A program made the translations under genes and the position numbers. A model generated the notes under the pieces. That model did not search any database and was not told the DNA's origin. It saw nothing but the letters and a program-made list of their open reading frames with translations. Positions 46,264 to 54,712 of a DNA stretch of 64,000 nucleotides are shown here, piece after piece. The stretch's first letter is position 1, and each line of letters opens with the position of its first letter. The stretch comes from Erwinia sorbitola. Lineage in GTDB: Bacteria; Pseudomonadota; Gammaproteobacteria; Enterobacterales; Enterobacteriaceae. The stretch spans positions 2,235,501 to 2,299,500 of the forward strand of contig NZ_CP046509.1 of NCBI RefSeq assembly GCF_009738185.1, in the 5' to 3' direction.

Positions 46264-47142
46264 GTGAAACTGAAAATGCAGGATTTGAGGCTGTTTAATC
46301 TCGTGTTTGAGAGCGATCCTGGTTGGATACTGGATTTCTCTAACCGCACCTTGTCTGCTTTTTTTGATGAAGAACTGAACATTGATATTGATGATGAACG
46401 TTATCAGGAAGAGGGGACGTCAAAAGCCAAACGAGTTAGATGCTTGCTGAAACAGGCTGATCGTGAAACCGCTCTACGGGTTCTTGGCGCTCTCTGGCAG
46501 TATAAAACAGAATCCATGCCTGAACAGGCTGAACAAAGCCGTAATGACTATTACGCACTGATTTCCCGCTTAGAAAACGCTGACACCGATGAAGCCAAAG
46601 GCGTAAAGCCTGTCCAGGCATGGCATGGTGTTGACTGGCCTTCACTTATCGCTGAAATGAACGAGATGAAATCTCTGCCGCCACATCCACGTGGTTTTCG
46701 GTTTGAAGCCTGGCTTGCTGAACTGTTCAGTATCTTTAAGCTTGCTCCCCGTTCGTCTTTCCGAAATACAGGCGAACAGATTGACGGAAGTTTCCGACTG
46801 AATGATGAATTTTACCTGATGGAGGCAAAGTGGCATCAGAAAAGAACGTCGGCTGCCGATCTCCATGTATTTGAAGGAAAGCTCAGTACCAAGGCAACCT
46901 GGACACGCGGCGTTTTTATCAGTTGGATGGGGTTTACGCCTGAAGGCCTGACGGCTTTTGGTAAAGGGAAGCGCGTTATCTGTGTCAGTGGTTATGATCT
47001 TTACCACTCACTGAGTCATGGAATCCCTTTGCCCGACCTTCTGGATGCTAAAACCAGGCACGCCGCTGAAACGGGAGAGCCCTATGCTGAGTTCGACCGA
47101 CTATATGCACTGAAGAACAAACAGTACGGCACGCTGAAATAA
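46264..47142 (+). CDS. Mrr-like PD-(D/E)XK restriction endonuclease
   Basis: 292 residues, GTG start fixed by a perfect AAGGAGG. The C-terminal half is an Mrr-type nuclease: E148 in RFEAWLAELF, D174 in QIDGSF, and E187-x-K189 in YLMEAKW, then a conserved VFEGKLSTKATWTRGVFIS. The N-terminal 100 residues (GWILDFSNRTLSAFFDEEL, then GTSKAKRVRCLL) form a separate helical domain like those placed before effector domains in abortive infection proteins. I infer a modification-dependent or abortive defence role. It stands alone, with an IS remnant and a SIR2 gene downstream. Confidence 0.82.
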   Translation: MKLKMQDLRLFNLVFESDPGWILDFSNRTLSAFFDEELNIDIDDERYQEEGTSKAKRVRCLLKQADRETALRVLGALWQYKTESMPEQAEQSRNDYYALISRLENADTDEAKGVKPVQAWHGVDWPSLIAEMNEMKSLPPHPRGFRFEAWLAELFSIFKLAPRSSFRNTGEQIDGSFRLNDEFYLMEAKWHQKRTSAADLHVFEGKLSTKATWTRGVFISWMGFTPEGLTAFGKGKRVICVSGYDLYHSLSHGIPLPDLLDAKTRHAAETGEPYAEFDRLYALKNKQYGTLK

Positions 47143-47185
47143 CGGGTTGGGAAGCGGTTACTGCTCCCCGTTGTTGTTAGTAATG

Positions 47186-47399
47186 TCGCATAACACCGTT
47201 TTTGACGAGTAGCCATTGCGAGTGTTTGAGCCTGTTTTGGGCGCATTTTTCTCATGCCCGAGGTGGTCAGTCAGCTCCGTATTAAGCGCCGTTTCGACGG
47301 TAAGCTTCGTCAACATACGGGAAAAGCATTGAGGTCGGCTTCGGTTTTAAGGCCTTTAGCCAGTTCAGCCGCAAGGGCTTTGAGTTTCTTTTCGTCCAT
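47186..47399 (-). mobile_element. IS256-family transposase remnant (N-terminal, frameshifted)
   Basis: From the ATG at 47399 leftward the frame reads MDEKKLKALAAELAKGLKTE and goes on to ADLNAF, then loses one T and continues in another frame as RMLTKLTVETALN, TELTDHLGHEKNAPKTGSN and TRNGYSSKTVLCD. This is the conserved start of an IS256-type transposase (about 65 of roughly 400 residues). The rest is absent. It sits between two defence-type genes and shows past transposition there. Confidence 0.82.
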
Positions 47400-47507
47400 A
47401 ATTTCCTGTCTCCGTTACTGGATTGAACATATCAAAATCAGGCAATTACAAAATTTTAATTACAGTCTCAAGAAGAGATGCAATCCGCATCTCTTCCTCT
47501 GCTCACT

Positions 47508-49277
47508 TTACCAGCTCATGCGTCCTGCGATGCTTTCGAAACATCGTAAAAACAGAGCCAGGTCTTCTTCGCTATTGTTGGCAAAACCATGCGTTAACAA
47601 ATCATCAAGGATGTTTGTATCTTTCAATTCCTGGGTGAGTATGCGGTAGGAAGAACTATTCCAGCCAACCCGGCCAACAGGCATACGGAAGTATTGTATG
47701 TCAATTTGGGTTTTATCCGGATATGTTGACAGTTGTTCCTCAAAGTATGCCAGTGATGCTAACGTTTCATATCGGTCGTAAGAGAGTTCGAAGTTGGCGG
47801 TTGTTCCGATGAAGCTGGATTTCCATTCATCCATAATCGTCAAAAGATGATCGCTTAACGCTGTTTTTCTTCTGTCTAGCCCATCCAATTGCTTCCAGAT
47901 ATCACCACCGCCTTCCCACGACCATAAAAATAAAAGCGTAATGATGCTGCACGGTTCGTGATGGGGGATCACTATTTTTTTCAAAAACAGCTCGTGTAAT
48001 GTGCCCCATCGGCGAGAACGGATTAAGCCAAGCGCATACGCTGTCATAATCATCACTGCCGGGTAAGTGCGCAGATTTATCCATGCACTCAGCCCACCGT
48101 TGTGGTTTTTGGAATGGCTGATGATGTTATTAATGATATCAAATATTAATTCTTTATGTTTATCCTCTCCCCAACGACCCAGTATTCCGGCCATACGACC
48201 TAATGGCTCTGTTATCGATTCATAAGTTGATACCCGTTGACTGAACTCTTCAGGACTCCATCGGCCGTTAGGGGAGAGTGTGTCTGAATTCATTGCTTCT
48301 AATAAACGCTCAAACTCACCTGAAAAGAGCTCATCAAGTTGAATGCGAAATTCTGCTTTAGCCAGATATTTTTTTGTACTGTTGGTTAACAGTTCGACGC
48401 TTAATGGGTTTTGTTTTCGGCTTTGTTCAAGAATGGTTACTCGTTGCTGAAGTGTGTTGAAGAAATCATCGGCACCGGTGATTTCCATAATTTTTGCCTG
48501 CCGATGGGAGATAAGATCCTGGGCGTTTGTGCCCGGCGGATTTTTTGCTGCCCAGAACATGGGATATCTTTTGTTGGGCGCCCGCAGTATTGCTGCACGC
48601 AAAGCATGATCCCACTCACCAGACCAGCCGCAAATGATTAGGCCGTGTTCATCAATGATTCGGTCAAGCAACTGGTTGTATTCAACGGGATAGCTTGCCA
48701 GTTCATTATCGGTGTTGAGAATCCTTGCATCTTTGTAGTCGCCATGCAGCTTGAACAAATAACATTGAGAATGTGTCAAGGGTTCTGCGCCTGAAAGAGA
48801 ATCCACGGAGGAAATCACGGTTGGTTCAACCCCCTGTTCCCGCAGCGCATTTTCCATTAATCGGTCAAAGTTGGTTGTGAGGATGACCCGAATATGGCCT
48901 GAGCGAACAAGCCTGGCAATGGCCTGATGTGCTGGCGTGGGTAATTTTTTACCCTCTTCTTTTTCTTCTTCATTCGGCTCAATGTAGTTGTGCAAAATAG
49001 AGCGGCGTTCAGCAGGCGAAATCGTCAGGTCTTCTAATAGTTTTGAGTAGTCGGGTTCGTTACCTGTTTTGTCACGGTACCATTGCGCCCAGTCCGTTTG
49101 TTCTTCAACGTCCTGCGCGGCGGCAATGCGTTTGATGAGATCGAGAGTGATTTCCCAGCCCGTGGGTATTTGTGCCGTTCGGGATAACCCAGAACCTAAA
49201 AGAACAGCAAAAACCCCTTTATTTTCGTGAACGGAGAAAGCGAGCTGGGTGAGTGGATCGGTGCTTAAGAGCGTCAT
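47508..49277 (-). CDS. SIR2-domain protein, probable NAD-depleting defence factor
   Basis: 589 residues from the ATG at 49277 (GGAGAGTAACCACA upstream); the frame is open to 49316. The N-terminal SIR2 domain keeps GSGLS (28-32), TTNFD (N136) and LHGD (H178), so it should be catalytically able. No zinc ribbon of deacetylase sirtuins is present, which is typical of NADase-type defence sirtuins. The 300-residue C-terminal region is helical and unrecognised and may sense the phage. Not related closely to the SirTM of this window. Confidence 0.8.
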   Translation of the reverse strand: MTLLSTDPLTQLAFSVHENKGVFAVLLGSGLSRTAQIPTGWEITLDLIKRIAAAQDVEEQTDWAQWYRDKTGNEPDYSKLLEDLTISPAERRSILHNYIEPNEEEKEEGKKLPTPAHQAIARLVRSGHIRVILTTNFDRLMENALREQGVEPTVISSVDSLSGAEPLTHSQCYLFKLHGDYKDARILNTDNELASYPVEYNQLLDRIIDEHGLIICGWSGEWDHALRAAILRAPNKRYPMFWAAKNPPGTNAQDLISHRQAKIMEITGADDFFNTLQQRVTILEQSRKQNPLSVELLTNSTKKYLAKAEFRIQLDELFSGEFERLLEAMNSDTLSPNGRWSPEEFSQRVSTYESITEPLGRMAGILGRWGEDKHKELIFDIINNIISHSKNHNGGLSAWINLRTYPAVMIMTAYALGLIRSRRWGTLHELFLKKIVIPHHEPCSIITLLFLWSWEGGGDIWKQLDGLDRRKTALSDHLLTIMDEWKSSFIGTTANFELSYDRYETLASLAYFEEQLSTYPDKTQIDIQYFRMPVGRVGWNSSSYRILTQELKDTNILDDLLTHGFANNSEEDLALFLRCFESIAGRMSW

Positions 49278-49369
49278 TGTGGTTACTCTCCGATAGGCTA
49301 GATTTATAACAATCATTACGTTACATTTTTTAACCTAACTTTCAAATCCTCATTTCTGTTTGTTTGCTG

Positions 49370-49401
49370 CTTTTCCACTTTTCCACTTTTCCACTTTTCC
49401 C
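49370..49401. repeat. Four tandem copies of an 8-base unit
   Basis: CTTTTCCA repeated at 49370, 49378, 49386 and (last base C) 49394, about 95 bases upstream of the SIR2 gene. Such units can change copy number by slippage. Confidence 0.8.
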
Positions 49402-49495
49402 GGCTCACCCTGTGCTTTTTCCTTACAGTAGTGAATGATGAAACCTGCTTGCCTGGTTCTTTCCATATTGCTGGTATCCACTCAGGCCACGGCAT

Positions 49496-50560
49496 CTATT
49501 GTAGATTTTTATCCTTCAGGAATTTACTCACCAAATCAGCAATCTGCACATTATTTAAATCAGAGAACGGGAAGTGGGTATTCCCTTTGATTCCCACTTC
49601 AGGCAGATGCGTCACAGTGACATCCCCGCCATGCTTGTTCACCACGTCACGCCACTCACGAGCCATCGCCAGACGTACGCGCCAGCTGTCCTGCGCGGGC
49701 ATGGCTACAGGTTTTTCCGGTATGTTATCGCCGTAAATAATCAGAATCGGGATTTTGGTCAGTGCCATAAACTGCTCCATCGGCACAGGCTCACCCTTCA
49801 GCGTGTCGAACGCGCTTGGCATAGGGGCTGGGAGTTCTTTTTCGGGGAAGACAAAGCTGCTGCCAGGCTCAAAGGCGACAATGGCTTTGACCTTGTCATT
49901 TTTCATCGCCGTGTACCAGCCTGGTCCGCCACCCTGAGAGTGGGTGAAGAGGATAGCGGGGCCGGATTTATCCACGACGGCCGACATCGCATCAGAGATG
50001 ACATTGATATCAAACGGCCCGGTATTCGGGGTCATCTGACGGAAATACTGGTTCAGTGCTTCTTTGTCGTGAGAGAACTGAACGCCTTTAAAATACTCTG
50101 GCCACACGCCAACGCGGAACTGGTTGAACCACATCTGTTCATCCGGTTTAGGCGTAACGGTACCTTCTACCGTCGTGCGCCCGGCGCTGCCCCGGCGTGG
50201 CTGATCGACAAGATAGGTTGAGAACCCGCGACGCAGGAAGATGTTCTGGAACCCTTCGCGACCATCCGGGGTACTTTCCCAGGTACGGGAGAACTGACCG
50301 GCGCCATGCAGCATGACGATAGGGTACTTATGCGGATTCTCCGGGATTTGGTAGAACACCGACGCATGATCGCCATGCCAGGTTTGACCAGCAGAGTCCA
50401 GCGGCTTTTTCGCATCAAATTTCCCAGGGGCGGTGATGATAGTGCCACCAGCAGAAAAGCTTCCCTGTTCCTGAATGACCAGCGGCTCGGCGTATACCGA
50501 CTGAGCTACCAGGCCACCCGCCATCACGCAGATGGCCAGCGTTTTTAAGATTGTCTTCAA
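49496..50560 (-). CDS. Exported alpha/beta hydrolase
   Basis: 354 residues with a Sec signal peptide (MKTILKTLAICVMAGGLVAQ, cleavage after VYA). The nucleophile serine is in FTHSQGGGPGW; IVMLHGAGQFSRTWEST gives the oxyanion region and HLPEVGIKGNTHFPF the histidine. Annotated relatives are esterases or lipase-like enzymes of unknown substrate. It is the last gene of the two-component/redox operon, about 110 bases after the flavodoxin gene. Confidence 0.82.
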   Translation of the reverse strand: MKTILKTLAICVMAGGLVAQSVYAEPLVIQEQGSFSAGGTIITAPGKFDAKKPLDSAGQTWHGDHASVFYQIPENPHKYPIVMLHGAGQFSRTWESTPDGREGFQNIFLRRGFSTYLVDQPRRGSAGRTTVEGTVTPKPDEQMWFNQFRVGVWPEYFKGVQFSHDKEALNQYFRQMTPNTGPFDINVISDAMSAVVDKSGPAILFTHSQGGGPGWYTAMKNDKVKAIVAFEPGSSFVFPEKELPAPMPSAFDTLKGEPVPMEQFMALTKIPILIIYGDNIPEKPVAMPAQDSWRVRLAMAREWRDVVNKHGGDVTVTHLPEVGIKGNTHFPFSDLNNVQIADLVSKFLKDKNLQ

Positions 50561-50667
50561 GATTACATCCTCTGTTATGTTTGCCGTTCGATCATATCTG
50601 AGTTGTCAGCGTTAATTATTCAGCACCCCTGATTGCCCTTATTGGGCAGACTCATAAATGCGGACGA

Positions 50668-51252
50668 TTAACTGCGTATCGTCTCTAACCAGCTGGTGAC
50701 CGTTTCCGTGATTCTTCGCTCCTGGTCGCATTCAATGACCAGCGGTTTTTCCCGATGTGCAGTCGGGGCGAGACGGGTAAGGATGTTGTCGCTGTCTCCT
50801 TTGCCGTAGCCGCCATGAGTAATAAAGGGAATGAGTAATTTGCCCGCAAGGTTATGGTTGCTGAGAAATGCTTGCACTACAGGCGGCACGCTGGTTCCCC
50901 AGATCGGAAAGCCTAAATACACGGTCTCGTAACGTGAGATATCTGCAACGCTATTTTTTAATGCCGGTTTAACGCCTCGCTCACGCTCATTTTTCGCCTG
51001 TTCAACGGTCTGAAAATAGTCTTCTGGATATGGCGTAGCCGGTTCGATTTCAAACAGATCGGTATTCAGGCTGCGGTGAATGACACCCGCAATGACTCGT
51101 GTATTTCCGCTACGGGAAAAGTACGCCACCAGAACAGTGCTTTTACCCTGCACGTTTGCGGTTCCGGTCGCAGCTGATGTCAAAGAAATGTTCGCCAGCG
51201 TGAGCCCGGCAAATGCGGTGATTAACATTCTGCGGTTGGGATCATGCTCCAT
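50668..51252 (-). CDS. Flavodoxin-fold protein with a Tat-like leader
   Basis: 194 residues. After the leader NRRMLITAFAGLTLANISL comes a flavodoxin domain: AYFSRSGNTRVIA binds the FMN phosphate, YLGFPIWGTSVPP is the second loop. The twin arginine followed by a hydrophobic stretch suggests export in folded, FMN-loaded form. AGGAG precedes the ATG, and the gene starts 10 bases after the carboxymuconolactone decarboxylase-like gene. It may act as a periplasmic electron carrier or quinone reductase. Confidence 0.8.
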   Translation of the reverse strand: MEHDPNRRMLITAFAGLTLANISLTSAATGTANVQGKSTVLVAYFSRSGNTRVIAGVIHRSLNTDLFEIEPATPYPEDYFQTVEQAKNERERGVKPALKNSVADISRYETVYLGFPIWGTSVPPVVQAFLSNHNLAGKLLIPFITHGGYGKGDSDNILTRLAPTAHREKPLVIECDQERRITETVTSWLETIRS

Positions 51253-51261
51253 AGCCCACTC

Positions 51262-52023
51262 CTAATTGTTTGCGAGCGACTGCTGCAGCGCCTTTTCAGC
51301 TCGCGCTGCTGCATCACTTTCGCCATGTTCACGCAGAACCTGTGCCTGCTGGCGCAGCTGCGCTGCCGTCAGGCCGACCCGCATGCTGGCTCGCGTATGC
51401 GACAGCAGTTGTGATTCGACACCCGGCGTGGCCGCTAATGCGCCAACCGTTGCCAGCTCGCGGCTTTGCCAGTCGAGGTTATCGCGGGCGAAAATATCGC
51501 CGAAAAGGTGCGTTTGCAGGAACTGGTTAATCACCGGGGCAAAATCAAATAGCGGCCCCTGGACTGGCGCGCCTGAGATTTTTGTCTGGTTTGCGGTACC
51601 GACGCGGCGAAGCTCATCCCCGACGGGGAGGGTGGCGGCCGGTTCTTTACCCTCAACGTCTTCGATGCCTCGTTGTTTACGTGCTTCGACGACCTTCATC
51701 AGCTCATTAAGCGCATTCAGGCTGCGAGGGAAACCTGTGTAAGCATAGAGCTGGACAAGAATCTCTTTGGTTTCGTTTATCGTGAGCCCGGCGTCGAGTC
51801 CCTGATTCAGGGCGGTATTCAGCTTATCCATTTGACTGCTGGCCATCGATGCGGCAATCAACGGGATGGCCTGTTGGCGGGCTGACAGCGTATCTGAAAC
51901 CGTTTGTTCGTGGTTCATTTCTGAGGCTCCTTTATTGACGGGCGCAGCATTTACCGCCAGACCAAAACCAAAGGTCAGCAGTACCGATGCCGCTAATGCC
52001 TTAATGGGCGTGGTATTGTTCAT
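51262..52023 (-). CDS. Exported carboxymuconolactone decarboxylase-family protein
   Basis: 253 residues with a signal peptide ending near AVNAAP, followed by two AhpD-like CMD repeats. The first has INETKEILVQLYAYTGFPRSLNAL, lacking the CXXC of peroxidase-active AhpD; the second has LATVGALAATPGVESQLLSHT. The fold is otherwise usually cytoplasmic, so export is unusual. It overlaps the cupin gene by 23 bases, pointing to joint action of the two products. Confidence 0.83.
   Translation of the reverse strand: MNNTTPIKALAASVLLTFGFGLAVNAAPVNKGASEMNHEQTVSDTLSARQQAIPLIAASMASSQMDKLNTALNQGLDAGLTINETKEILVQLYAYTGFPRSLNALNELMKVVEARKQRGIEDVEGKEPAATLPVGDELRRVGTANQTKISGAPVQGPLFDFAPVINQFLQTHLFGDIFARDNLDWQSRELATVGALAATPGVESQLLSHTRASMRVGLTAAQLRQQAQVLREHGESDAAARAEKALQQSLANN
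51625..51632 (+). other. FtsK-orienting octamer (KOPS)
   Basis: GGGGAGGG on the plus strand, pointing toward dif. Confidence 0.5.
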
Positions 52024-52480
52024 CTGTTACTAACTCCTTCCAGTTAACGCTTTTGCCATCCACAATCCCGGTTATCGCCAGATGCGTCATCGCGCTACCG
52101 GGGGCTGCGCCGTGCCAGTGTTTGACGCCCGCCGGGCAAGAGACAACGTCACCCGCGCGGATGATCTGCACCGGCTGGCCTTCCTGCTGGGTCAGCCCAA
52201 CACCCGAGGTCACAATCAGCCGCTGACCTGCCGGATGCGTATGCCAGGCAGAGCGGGCACCAGGCTCAAAGGTGACATAGGCCCCGGAAACATGGATGTC
52301 ATTATCAGGCTTGAAGAGAGGATCAACCCTGACGCGACCGGTAAAGTTTTCGGCTGACCCGTACACCGCATTCTGGCTTCCTGCGGGGGCGATATGAACA
52401 GCGGGATTTTGCTCCGCGGCCCAGGATGAAAATGTGAAGAGGGGCAGTAACAGCCCGAGGTAACGTAAATGTCCGATCAT
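52001..52480 (-). CDS. Exported cupin protein
   Basis: 159 residues from the ATG at 52480 (AAGGA eight bases upstream); a TTG at 52498 is the alternative. Signal peptide MIGHLRYLGLLLPLFTFSSW, then a metal-type cupin with RSAWHTHPAGQRLIVTSG (histidine ligands) and GDVVSCPAGVKHWHGAAPG. It resembles manganese cupins such as mandelonitrile-lyase-like and quercetinase-like proteins commonly next to CMD genes. A response-regulator box lies about 80 bases upstream, inside the kinase gene. Confidence 0.83.
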   Translation of the reverse strand: MIGHLRYLGLLLPLFTFSSWAAEQNPAVHIAPAGSQNAVYGSAENFTGRVRVDPLFKPDNDIHVSGAYVTFEPGARSAWHTHPAGQRLIVTSGVGLTQQEGQPVQIIRAGDVVSCPAGVKHWHGAAPGSAMTHLAITGIVDGKSVNWKELVTDEQYHAH

Positions 52481-52545
52481 GCAAAGCGTCCTTATCAATG
52501 AAGAGGCGGATTGCCTGCGATGATTTTATCGAGAGGGTAATGACG

Positions 52546-54003
52546 TCAGGCTGACGCCCCCCTGACAATTCTGTCAGTTAACCCGGGTCCCGGCTCAGTG
52601 CCGGATTGCGTATTGCCCGCCGCTTTATCCGCTTGTATCGCAAAGGTGAGGCCAAATGTATTGATGCCGTTTTCACTACGGGCAAAGACATCTCCCCGGT
52701 GCATAATGGCGACAGCACGCACGATCGACAGGCCCAGCCCATGATGGGTATCACTCCTCGCTCGGGAGGTATCGACGCGATAAAAGCGCTCGAAAAGCCG
52801 GTGTAAGTGCTCTGGCGCTATCGGCTCGCCAGGGTTGGAAACTTCAACACAGGCCTGATGACCAGTTTCGCTTAACCGCACCCTAACCGTGCTGTTGGAG
52901 GGCGAGTGTCTTGCGCTGTTTTCCAGTAAATTAGCCAGTGAGCGGTGGAACAGTCGTCGGTCGATGTGCACGGTGACGTCGCCCTGTACATCAAGAGAGA
53001 GCTGTTTTTCAGCAAAAGAGGGTTCAACGTACTCCGCGGTTTTCAGGGTTTCTTCCCGCAGGGACACCTGCATAAGCTGGGAAGCATGTTCACCCGCGTG
53101 AGCATGAGACAGGAACAGCATGTCGTTAACGATAGAGGTCATACGCTCAAGCTCCTCAAGATTGGAACTCAGTAACTCTTCCAGTTCATCCTGAGAACGT
53201 CGGCGCGAGAGCCCCAGCTGCGTCTGGCCGATCAGATTAGTCAGCGGTGTGCGGAGTTCATGCGCAACATCGGCGTTAAAGCTTTCGAGCTGTCGCCAGG
53301 CCACTTCCTGACGCTCTAACACGCCGTTAAAGGATGATGCTAACTGCTGTAATTCGTCAGGTAACGCTTCGGTATTCAGGCGCTGACCATGATCCCCGGG
53401 AGCGAGCTGCCGGGCCTGTTTACTGAGCGCCCCAACGGGACGAAGACCGATCTTTGAAACGACGTATCCCAGTAAGGCAACAATCACGACGCCCAGTGCG
53501 GCAATAATCAGCAGAGTACGTGTGAACGCATCGAGTGTTCCCATGTACGGCGTGGAGTCGATGGCAACCACATAGCGCAGCTCAGGTCTTTCTCCGTTTG
53601 CGGGGATGGTTTTCACTAACAGGAACAGTGAGCATGCACCTTCTGATGCGCCGGGTACTTTATTAAAACCTTCCTGTAGAGAAGACCACTGAACACCTAC
53701 CGGTGGTGCCCCCCCCATGCTGAAGCGTGGGTTATCGCTCACTATCCAGTAGCGAACGCGTTCACCCTCAGAATTGGTTAACACGGTGAATTTATTGGCA
53801 AGCAGTGACCAGCCGTCAGCCGAGGTGCGTGCGGTGATCCACGGACTCATTAATGATTCCCGGAACAACAGCTCGTTGTGCATCTGCTTTTGCAAAGAGT
53901 CATGCAAGGAGCTTCTGAGCAGGATACCGATAACGGATACAATCAGCAGCGCGGATAAGGCAAACATCAGCGCCAGGTGAACGGAGATGGAACGCTTAAG
54001 CAT
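52546..54003 (-). CDS. Heavy-metal-type sensor histidine kinase (CusS/HprS-like)
   Basis: 485 residues from the ATG at 54003, which follows AAGGGGAT; a start at 54018 overlapping the regulator stop is less likely. Two transmembrane segments (about 10-30 and 161-183) flank a periplasmic sensor loop of 130 residues. A HAMP segment, the phospho-accepting H248 in NADVAHELRTPL, and the ATP-binding N, G1 and G2 boxes (LLENSARHS, HHGLGLSIV) follow. The loop lacks the methionine/histidine clusters of copper sensors, so a redox or electrophile signal is as likely as a metal. Confidence 0.9.
   Translation of the reverse strand: MLKRSISVHLALMFALSALLIVSVIGILLRSSLHDSLQKQMHNELLFRESLMSPWITARTSADGWSLLANKFTVLTNSEGERVRYWIVSDNPRFSMGGAPPVGVQWSSLQEGFNKVPGASEGACSLFLLVKTIPANGERPELRYVVAIDSTPYMGTLDAFTRTLLIIAALGVVIVALLGYVVSKIGLRPVGALSKQARQLAPGDHGQRLNTEALPDELQQLASSFNGVLERQEVAWRQLESFNADVAHELRTPLTNLIGQTQLGLSRRRSQDELEELLSSNLEELERMTSIVNDMLFLSHAHAGEHASQLMQVSLREETLKTAEYVEPSFAEKQLSLDVQGDVTVHIDRRLFHRSLANLLENSARHSPSNSTVRVRLSETGHQACVEVSNPGEPIAPEHLHRLFERFYRVDTSRARSDTHHGLGLSIVRAVAIMHRGDVFARSENGINTFGLTFAIQADKAAGNTQSGTEPGPGLTDRIVRGASA
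52562..52577. promoter_or_regulatory. Predicted response-regulator box before the cupin gene
   Basis: CTGACAATTCTGTCAG, a perfect 6-4-6 inverted repeat at the 3' end of the kinase gene and about 80 bases upstream of the cupin start. It has the same arms and spacing as the box at 55971. Confidence 0.65.
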
Positions 54004-54017
54004 GCTTATCCCCTTCA

Positions 54018-54698
54018 TTATTCTGACCGGATCTCGAGGACATAACCCATGCCACGAACGGTGTGTAACAGTTTGATATCGAACGGGGCATCCACTTTGG
54101 CTCGAAGTCGTTTAATGGCCACTTCAACCACGTTGGCATCGCTGTCAAAATTCATGTCCCATATCTGCTCCGCAATCATCATCTTTGACAGTATCTCTCC
54201 CTGATGTCGGGCCAGAAGACTCAACAGGGAAAACTCTTTCGCGGTCAGCTCCAGTCGCGTTCCGGCACGAAATACCCTGCGAGCCAGTAAGTCGAGATGC
54301 AGGTCGTGAATTTGCAGTTGGGTGATGTCCGCGCCATCCGTAGCGCGGCGACGCACCAGTGCCTGAATACGCGCCACCAGTTCAATAAGCGAAAAGGGCT
54401 TGGGCAGATAATCATCCGCGCCAAGACGCAGTCCTTTAACGCGCTCATCGACCGATCCCCGTGCCGAGAGCATCAGCACCGGCGTCTGTTTGGCTGCCCG
54501 CACACCCTCAAGTACCCGGTAACCATCCATGCCCGGCAGCATCACATCCAGTATTATCGCGTCGTAGTCGAACTCCAGCGCGTAATGAAGACCTTCCGCG
54601 CCATCTGCCGAGACATCTACCGTAAACCCGGACTCACCCAGCGCACGGGAGAGGTAGGTTGACGTTTTTTCTTCATCTTCGACTAACAACAGGCGCAT
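54018..54698 (-). CDS. OmpR-family response regulator (CusR/HprR-like)
   Basis: 226 residues. Receiver domain with phospho-acceptor D51 (ILDVMLPGMDGY) and K101-region PKPFSLIEL; C-terminal winged helix with RLELTAKEFSLLSLLARHQG and VEVAIKRLRAKVD. It belongs with the heavy-metal response regulators CusR, CopR and HprR. It is co-transcribed with the kinase (15 bases or an overlap) and downstream of the exported aldo/keto reductase (14-base gap). It likely binds the CTGACA-N4-TGTCAG palindromes. Confidence 0.92.
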   Translation of the reverse strand: MRLLLVEDEEKTSTYLSRALGESGFTVDVSADGAEGLHYALEFDYDAIILDVMLPGMDGYRVLEGVRAAKQTPVLMLSARGSVDERVKGLRLGADDYLPKPFSLIELVARIQALVRRRATDGADITQLQIHDLHLDLLARRVFRAGTRLELTAKEFSLLSLLARHQGEILSKMMIAEQIWDMNFDSDANVVEVAIKRLRAKVDAPFDIKLLHTVRGMGYVLEIRSE

Positions 54699-54712
54699 AA
54701 CGGGACTTCCTC

